This document shows positions 6,411-11,053 of a stretch of 11,053 nucleotides of DNA, one piece after another. Under the pieces are notes generated by a model. The model saw only the letters and a program-made list of their open reading frames with translations. It did no database searches and had not been told where the DNA came from. Source of the DNA: Bryobacteraceae bacterium (GTDB lineage: Bacteria; Acidobacteriota; Terriglobia; Bryobacterales; Bryobacteraceae). Numbering within the stretch: position 1 is the first letter of the stretch; each line of letters starts with the position of its first letter. The position numbers and the translations under genes are program-made. The stretch lies in NCBI GenBank assembly GCA_014379815.1, contig JACMLA010000768.1, forward strand, positions 1 to 11,053, in the 5' to 3' direction.

Positions 6411-7699
6411 GACTGGTCCAGCAACTCAACGACGTGCCGTACCGGCTGACCCTTTCCATGGCGACGCGCTCCCGCCTGGAGTTGCAGCATGCACCCCGGA
6501 TTGGCTGTTGCAATTACATCGGGCGCGGCCGCATTCACGTACCGCATTTTTTTCTCCAGCAAAGCCGAAGCCATCTCGTCCTGTACCACGTTGTAGATGC
6601 CGGCACTGCCGCAACACAAGTCGGCCATTGGCATTTCGACAAAGGTCAGCCCCGGAATAGAGCGCAGAAGCTGGCGCGGTGCCGACTTGATCTTCTGTCC
6701 ATGCGCCAGATGACAGGAATCCTGGTAAGTCACCCGCATTGGCAGAGGTTTCAGACTGGCCGTGTTCAGGCCCGCTGAGGCGAGAAACTCAGTGACGTCC
6801 TTCACCTTCGCTTTGAAGAGCTTCGCGCGATCCGCGTAGACTGCGTCATGCTCCAGCAGTTCGTCGTATTCCTTCAACGTCGAACCGCATCCTGCGGCAT
6901 TGGTAATGATTGCGTCGAAGTTCCCGTCGAGGACCGCATCGATATTCTGCCGCGCCAGGACTCGCGCCGGTTCGCGCAGACCGGAGTGCACATGCAGGGC
7001 ACCGCAGCAGGTCTGTTCGCTAGGGATAGACACCTCGCAGCCATTGCGCTGCAGTACGCGAAGTGTCGCCTCGTTCAACCGGGCAAAGAACACGTTGGCC
7101 ATGCAGCCTCCGAGAAACGCCACCCGAAAGCGGCGCTCCCCGATCGCTGGCAATACCTGTCCGTACCACCGGTAGAACTGTGGCATCTCGGCCGCTGGTG
7201 CGAGTTCCTCGACCCGGCCCATCTTTCCCATCAGCTTCAGCAGTCCTGATCCGCGAACAAGGTTCTGCATCCCGGACGCCTGGTAGGCATAGAGGGCTGT
7301 TCCCGCGATCTGCAAAGCCGGGCGGGAAGGCAACAGGCGACGGAATACCAGATCCCGCAACATCCTGACGTGCCACGGTCGGTCACTCTGAACATGGGTC
7401 TCAATGTCAGCCCGGGCAGCTTCAATCAGACGCCCGTACTCAACGCCGGAGGGGCAGGCGGTTTCACAGGCTCGACACGCAAGGCACAGATCCATGTGCT
7501 GCATGTACGAGGCATCAATCTCTGCTTTTCCCTCCGCAACCTGGATCATCTGGTAAATACGGCCCCGGGGGGAATCCATCTCGACGCCCAACTCCCGGTA
7601 AGTCGGGCAGGCATTCAGGCAAAGGCCGCAATGCACGCAACGGTCGAGGTCCTGCCGCTGCGGTCGATCGAGGAGCTGAATTGTGTCAGATCCGGCCAT
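6392..7699 (-). CDS. glcF: Glycolate oxidase iron-sulfur subunit GlcF
   Basis: GlcF passes electrons from the flavin subunits of glycolate oxidase to the respiratory chain. The 435 residues hold two four-cysteine 4Fe-4S motifs: CVHCGLCLNACP (C21, C24, C27, C31) and CLACRACETACP (C72, C75, C78, C82). Two cysteine-rich CCG domains follow, with C231-C232 and C271, then C329, C362-C363 and C403. The pattern and length fit GlcF and, less well, the lactate-utilisation protein LutA, which lacks the N-terminal ferredoxin part. The ATG is preceded by GGGGGAGG four bases away. The start overlaps the end of glcE by 14 bases, so the two genes are co-transcribed and coupled. Confidence 0.9.
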   Translation of the reverse strand: MAGSDTIQLLDRPQRQDLDRCVHCGLCLNACPTYRELGVEMDSPRGRIYQMIQVAEGKAEIDASYMQHMDLCLACRACETACPSGVEYGRLIEAARADIETHVQSDRPWHVRMLRDLVFRRLLPSRPALQIAGTALYAYQASGMQNLVRGSGLLKLMGKMGRVEELAPAAEMPQFYRWYGQVLPAIGERRFRVAFLGGCMANVFFARLNEATLRVLQRNGCEVSIPSEQTCCGALHVHSGLREPARVLARQNIDAVLDGNFDAIITNAAGCGSTLKEYDELLEHDAVYADRAKLFKAKVKDVTEFLASAGLNTASLKPLPMRVTYQDSCHLAHGQKIKSAPRQLLRSIPGLTFVEMPMADLCCGSAGIYNVVQDEMASALLEKKMRYVNAAAPDVIATANPGCMLQLQAGARRHGKGQPVRHVVELLDQSYSDAS

Positions 7700-8819
7700 A
7701 GAGCCTCCCCCGGTTAAGATTCCCTTTCGGGTCGAACAAAGCCTTAATTTCTTTCATTACTCCGAATGCTGCCGGCATGATATCGACATCCCTGCTGGCG
7801 GCAGGACCAAACTCGGAAATGGTATCCGATGAGCGCTGAAGGGTTTCTGGCGCGTCCAGACAGCAGTACGTAATCCCGGAACCAGCGCGACACAGCACGG
7901 CGGCATCGGGGTAACGCTGGACAGCATCGGTGATACCTGCGAGGGCAGTGGTGATCCTTACTACCGCTCCACCGGGGTTCTCGGAAACGAAACCAGGAAT
8001 GAACTCGCGGATATCCGACCACATTCGACTGGCGTCGCTTTCCGACAGCGTAGTCGCCTGAGAAAGGATCGGGTTACTTGCCAGATCCCTGGCCCAACGG
8101 GAGAGTACGGCAGGGATCCCTCCCGCTTCGATCAGTACACACCAGCCTCTCAACCCAAGGCGGTCCGCTGCAGAGGGACTCACCAGATCCAGCGCGGAGG
8201 GTTGCAGCACACTCCTTCGTAATTCGGAGCATGCCTGCGCCGCCAAAAGTGGGGAATCCGTCCGGAGGATCCAGGTGCGCGACTGCTCTGGTATTGGAGT
8301 AAGCCGGAAATTCGCGCTGACGATTGCGGCAAGCGTTCCAAACGAACCGATCATCAGCTTGGCCATATCCAGACCAGCAACATTCTTAACGACCATTCCG
8401 CCAGACCGGACCAGCTTGCCCTCAAGGGTGGCAAACTCCATTCCGATAACGTGATCGCGGGCGGTACCGAACAGCCTTCTTCTCGGGCCCGAAGCATTCG
8501 TCGCCAGGACACCTCCCACAGTCGCCTTCGCCAAAAATGGAGGATCCAGCGGAATCATCTGACCGTTTTTCCGAAGAGTTTCGGACAGATCCGACCAGAG
8601 CATACCGGCCTCAACCCGGATCGTCAGGTCTCTCGGCTCATATTGCAGAACGCAGTTCAGCGCAGACGTCGAGATGCAGACACCAGCCTGAGCCGGTCTG
8701 TCCCCGTCCATCAGATCTTTGCTGAAAGATCCACCCAGCCGGATCGGCTGTTCTGAACTGTCTGCCTGCCGGAGTGAGGCAGCAAGCTCGGCTGCCGTCG
8801 CCGGACGCATGTGGATCAT
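7686..8819 (-). CDS. glcE: Glycolate oxidase FAD-binding subunit GlcE
   Basis: GlcE is the second flavin subunit of glycolate oxidase, which oxidises glycolate to glyoxylate. The 377 residues open with an FAD_binding_4 (PCMH-type) domain. It shows GGSF (29-32), the flavin-contacting ATVGGVLATNASGP (99-112), VKNVAGLD (144-151) and GSFGTL (158-163). The end, FDPKGNLNRGRLYG, is the usual C-terminal motif of these oxidases. The ATG at 8819 is preferred over an upstream GTG at 8846 because GGGAGG lies four bases before it. The glcD partner is not adjacent: the next gene upstream runs the other way. It must be encoded elsewhere if the enzyme is complete. The family is the same as GlcD, but the short length and pairing with glcF point to GlcE. 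Confidence 0.88.
   Translation of the reverse strand: MIHMRPATAAELAASLRQADSSEQPIRLGGSFSKDLMDGDRPAQAGVCISTSALNCVLQYEPRDLTIRVEAGMLWSDLSETLRKNGQMIPLDPPFLAKATVGGVLATNASGPRRRLFGTARDHVIGMEFATLEGKLVRSGGMVVKNVAGLDMAKLMIGSFGTLAAIVSANFRLTPIPEQSRTWILRTDSPLLAAQACSELRRSVLQPSALDLVSPSAADRLGLRGWCVLIEAGGIPAVLSRWARDLASNPILSQATTLSESDASRMWSDIREFIPGFVSENPGGAVVRITTALAGITDAVQRYPDAAVLCRAGSGITYCCLDAPETLQRSSDTISEFGPAASRDVDIMPAAFGVMKEIKALFDPKGNLNRGRLYGRI
7704..7711 (-). promoter_or_regulatory. Ribosome-binding site of glcF
   Basis: On the minus strand GGGGGAGG precedes the glcF ATG by four bases. It lies inside the last codons of glcE, so glcF can be initiated on its own as well as by coupling. Confidence 0.6.
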
Positions 8820-8823
8820 GGAA

Positions 8824-8829
8824 CCTCCC
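8824..8829 (-). promoter_or_regulatory. Ribosome-binding site of glcE, deciding its start
   Basis: On the minus strand GGGAGG lies four bases before the ATG at 8819. A start at the upstream GTG (8846) would leave this motif inside the coding region, so the ATG is favoured. Confidence 0.6.
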
Positions 8830-8875
8830 AATGTATCGCAGGCCACTCTGCCAGCTTCCCCTGCTGCTATACACT

Positions 8876-8880
8876 AAGGG
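8876..8880 (+). promoter_or_regulatory. Ribosome-binding site of the Gfo/Idh/MocA gene
   Basis: AAGGG stands eight bases before the ATG at 8889 and supports that start, which also places the twin-arginine motif at the very N-terminus. A longer in-frame start at 8811 would bury the export signal. Confidence 0.55.
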
Positions 8881-8888
8881 CAACGAAC

Positions 8889-10091
8889 ATGGATTCACGA
8901 CGCAATTTCCTTGGGACCGTGGCCTCGGCAGGTGTGGTAACGCTTGCGTCTCCTTCAGGTGTTCTCGGTGCCAGCGATCGGGTCCGGATCGGGTTGATTG
9001 GCGCAGGGGACCGTGGGACCCAGATTGCCCGGGAAGCCATCCAGTGTCCCAACACCGAGTTCGTTGCCGTGTCCGATATTTATACACGGCGGCTTGAGGA
9101 TGCGAAACAGCTGGCTCCGGGAATCAAAACCTATCTGGACTACCGGTACCTGCTGGAGGACAAGAGCATCGACGCGGTTCTGGTGGCAACACCCCAGCAC
9201 CTGCACTGCGAGCACTTCACCGCTGTGCTGGAAGCAGGGAAGCATTGCTACCAGGAAAAGACGATGGCGTTCACTGTCGAGCACGCCAAGAAGATGCGGG
9301 CTGCCTACCGGAAAGCGTCGGGCAAGGTGGTCCAGATTGGGCATCAGTCCTGCTCTTCCGGTCAGATCGACGACGCCCTCAGCTTTCTCAAAGACGACAA
9401 GGTGGGTCGGATAACCGCGTTACACATGCACATGTACCGCAACACACCGCACGGAAAGCCACAGTGGTCCCGGCCCGTGTATCCCGACATGACGTCTGAA
9501 AACGTGTTGTGGAGCAAGTTCCTCGGCGAGACACCGAAGCGCGATTTCGACGCCAACCGGTATCAGAACTGGCGATTCTTCTGGGACTACTCCGGCGGCA
9601 ATGTGTACGAAAACATGTGCCATCAGTTTTCCTTCTGGTACAAGGTACTGAACCTGCAAGTGCCGAAGCAGGTGACTATGACCGGCGGCCTCTTCCTGTG
9701 GAAGGATGGACGCGAAGTACCCGACACCATGAACGTTTCCGCAGTCCAACCGGAAGAGATGCTCATTAGCTGGGATTCCGGCTTCGGCAACAATGCTCTG
9801 GGCAGCACCGAAGACGTTCTCGGCACCGACGGAACGATTTCGCGGGGCCAGCAGATCCGGTACGAGCCGCAGAAAGTGAATCGCCCTTCTGGCAGTGAAT
9901 TGACTGGCGAATCCAGAACGAAGCCTCAGGCCCACATGCAGAACTTCATCGACAGCATACGGTCGCTGGCGAAACCCAACTGTCCTTTTGAAGTTGGCTT
10001 CAAAGTATCCATCGCCTGCCGCATGGCCGTTGAGAGTTATCGCCAGGGCCGCACCATCACCTGGGATCCAGCAGCCGAAGAGCTGGTCTGA
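8889..10091 (+). CDS. Tat-exported Gfo/Idh/MocA-family oxidoreductase
   Basis: These NAD(P)-dependent enzymes oxidise, reduce or rearrange sugars and inositols. The 400 residues begin with a twin-arginine signal (SRRNFLGT, residues 3-10), a hydrophobic stretch and a likely cleavage near GVLGA-S. The protein is probably exported folded with its cofactor. The nucleotide-binding motif GLIGAGDRG is at 35-43, and ATPQHLHCEH follows the Rossmann core. The usual EKP lysine motif reads E123-K124-T125 here. The second domain contains NWRFFWDYSGGNVYENMCHQ (227-246), typical of the Tat-bearing subgroup common in Acidobacteria and Planctomycetes. The substrate is unknown; members act on glycosides or polysaccharide sugars. 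The promoter region is the 69-base gap shared with glcE. The next gene, ttcA, begins 21 bases after the stop. Confidence 0.88.
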   Translation: MDSRRNFLGTVASAGVVTLASPSGVLGASDRVRIGLIGAGDRGTQIAREAIQCPNTEFVAVSDIYTRRLEDAKQLAPGIKTYLDYRYLLEDKSIDAVLVATPQHLHCEHFTAVLEAGKHCYQEKTMAFTVEHAKKMRAAYRKASGKVVQIGHQSCSSGQIDDALSFLKDDKVGRITALHMHMYRNTPHGKPQWSRPVYPDMTSENVLWSKFLGETPKRDFDANRYQNWRFFWDYSGGNVYENMCHQFSFWYKVLNLQVPKQVTMTGGLFLWKDGREVPDTMNVSAVQPEEMLISWDSGFGNNALGSTEDVLGTDGTISRGQQIRYEPQKVNRPSGSELTGESRTKPQAHMQNFIDSIRSLAKPNCPFEVGFKVSIACRMAVESYRQGRTITWDPAAEELV

Positions 10092-10112
10092 AGCTGCGGC
10101 TAGACTTGTATT

Positions 10113-10910
10113 TTGGATATTGAAAAGACCATCCTCCGCAAGGTAGGCGAGGCAATCGGACGCTTTCGCATGATTCGCGACGGGGATCGTGTAGCTGTCG
10201 GGCTTTCCGGAGGCAAGGACTCCGTGACTCTGCTGGAGTCTCTCATCCTGCTCCAGAAACGTGCCCCTATCCACTTCAGCGTCTGTGCCTTTACCGTGGA
10301 ACAGGGCAAATTCCTCGCGCCTATCCATCCCTTCGGCGAGTATCTCAACCAGCGTGGAATCGAGTGGCTGTATAAGGTTGACAATCCTTCCCTGAGGCTG
10401 ATTGACGAACAGCCCGGTCACGGCTGTGATCTGTGCAGCCGCTTCCGGCGCAGGGCTGTCTACGAAATAGGCCGCGAGATGGGAGCAAACGTGATCGCTC
10501 TCGGTCACACCGCGGATGACTTTTGCGAATCTTTTTTGCGCAACGCGATGTTTACCGGTCGTCTGAGCGCGCTACCCGCAGTAACGTACTCCCGCAAGAA
10601 AGATTTCCGTCTGATCCGTCCTCTGGTTTTCGTGAGCGAAGATCTGACAACGGAATACGCTGCTTCGTTAGGCGCGCCGGTTATCCCCTGCGGTTGCTCT
10701 CAGAAAACCGGAACGGTCCGCCGGACCCTCAGAGACATGTTCGCAGAGATGGAAATCGAGCATCCGCGCCTCAAAGAAAGTCTCCTGTCCGCCATGGGAA
10801 ACATAGAACCGCAGCGTCTCCTCGACACGCGTTATCTGGATCTGGATGCGTCGGATGAAGACACATATGTTGGGAGGTCCGAACTCCTTCCTGTGTTAAC
10901 AGAATCGTAA
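10113..10910 (+). CDS. ttcA: TtcA-family tRNA 2-thiolation protein
   Basis: TtcA activates C32 of tRNA with ATP and inserts sulfur to make 2-thiocytidine, using a labile iron-sulfur cluster. The 265 residues show the PP-loop ATP motif SGGKDS (32-37), the CDLCSRFRRR cysteine pair (C105, C108), GHTADD (131-136) and a third cysteine site at PCGCSQ (C193, C195). E. coli TtcA is about 45 residues longer, so this is a compact member. A TtuA-type or other PP-loop thiolase is a less likely alternative, since no zinc-finger cysteines are present. The TTG start is chosen because a TAG closes the frame just upstream and the first residues align with the family. An ATG at codon 20 would cut off part of the conserved N-terminus. 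No Shine-Dalgarno is evident, so initiation may depend on read-through from the preceding gene 21 bases away. Confidence 0.8.
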   Translation: MDIEKTILRKVGEAIGRFRMIRDGDRVAVGLSGGKDSVTLLESLILLQKRAPIHFSVCAFTVEQGKFLAPIHPFGEYLNQRGIEWLYKVDNPSLRLIDEQPGHGCDLCSRFRRRAVYEIGREMGANVIALGHTADDFCESFLRNAMFTGRLSALPAVTYSRKKDFRLIRPLVFVSEDLTTEYAASLGAPVIPCGCSQKTGTVRRTLRDMFAEMEIEHPRLKESLLSAMGNIEPQRLLDTRYLDLDASDEDTYVGRSELLPVLTES

Positions 10911-10951
10911 CTGAATCCCGGTTGCTTCATATGGTTGCCGTTGAGAAGATG

Positions 10952-10973
10952 GGTGTCTGTGCGCCCTGACACC
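10952..10973 (+). terminator. Inverted repeat downstream of ttcA, possible weak terminator
   Basis: Arms GGTGTC and GACACC flank a ten-base loop, in the 86-base gap between ttcA and the DUF47 gene. Four T residues occur about eight bases after the stem, too far for a standard intrinsic terminator. It could instead be a binding site ahead of the phosphate-related gene. Confidence 0.25.
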
Positions 10974-10996
10974 ATAGCGGTTTTGCCTGGCAATAT

Positions 10997-11053
10997 ATGA
11001 GACTGTTGCCCCGTGAAGCGAAGTTCTACGAGCTATTTCTTCAGCAGGTTCGC
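10997..11053 (+). CDS. N-terminus of a DUF47 (PhoU-like) protein, cut by the window end
   Basis: Nineteen codons are visible and read MRLLPREAKFYELFLQQVR. From memory, DUF47 proteins begin with this kind of sequence (RLLPRE-KFY-LF). They are all-helical PhoU relatives, and their gene is usually next to a PiT-type low-affinity phosphate transporter, which they are thought to regulate. The ATG follows the ttcA stop by 86 bases with no strong ribosome-binding site. The rest of the gene and any transporter lie beyond the window. The call rests on these few residues but the match in wording is distinctive. Confidence 0.65.
   Translation, partial: MRLLPREAKFYELFLQQVR

Noticed and set aside
8865..8873. 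Extended -10-like sequence TGC-TATACA before the Gfo/Idh/MocA gene
   Set aside because: A start seven bases downstream would begin transcription at or after the AAGGG ribosome-binding site, and no -35 match is found at the right spacing.
9420..10508. A 362-codon open frame on the minus strand across the Gfo/Idh/MocA and ttcA genes
   Set aside because: It lies wholly antisense to two clearly conserved genes and has no recognisable domain. Long antisense frames are expected from GC-rich codon use.

Overview
The window looks like ordinary chromosomal DNA of a moderately GC-rich, Gram-negative bacterium. The gene content would fit an acidobacterium of the Solibacter/Bryobacter kind: a tail resembling an M14-type carboxypeptidase, a twin-arginine-exported Gfo/Idh/MocA oxidoreductase, a stand-alone GlcE/GlcF pair and a PhoU-like DUF47 gene. 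That taxonomic guess is inference from gene flavour; there is no rRNA marker. Coding density is very high. The longest stretch without a gene is 192 bases (3274-3465). No tRNA, rRNA, insertion sequence, CRISPR array, phage gene or attachment site was seen.

Left part (1-3273): the 3' end of a probable carboxypeptidase (+) meets fabG (-) tail to tail. fabG and a UbiD-family prenylated-FMN decarboxylase (+) are divergent and only 25 bases apart. The decarboxylase meets, with one base between them, a gene on the minus strand for an S24 (LexA/UmuD-type) self-processing protease. That protease has an unrecognised N-terminal half in place of a helix-turn-helix.

Middle part (3274-6410): a 192-base divergent intergenic region with several inverted repeats precedes a tightly packed + strand cluster. 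It encodes HtpX (membrane zinc protease), RlmI-type 23S rRNA cytosine methyltransferase and AlkA-type 3-methyladenine DNA glycosylase. The second and third genes are so close (3-base gap, then a 25-base overlap) that one mRNA with translational coupling is likely. The three products handle membrane protein quality control, ribosome modification and DNA alkylation repair.

Right part (6392-11053): glcE-glcF (minus strand, overlapping) encode the FAD-binding and iron-sulfur subunits of glycolate oxidase; glcD is not in the window. A divergent + strand pair follows, a Tat-signal Gfo/Idh/MocA oxidoreductase and a short TtcA-family tRNA thiolase. The window ends in the first 19 codons of a DUF47 gene, a family often next to a PiT phosphate transporter.

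No wholly new multi-gene system is evident. The items most worth a second look are: the HTH-less S24 protein, with a perfect palindrome laid over its ribosome-binding site and start codon; the apparent loss of the metal-binding His in the UbiD homologue; the paired hairpins ahead of htpX; and the EKP-to-EKT change in the Gfo/Idh/MocA protein.
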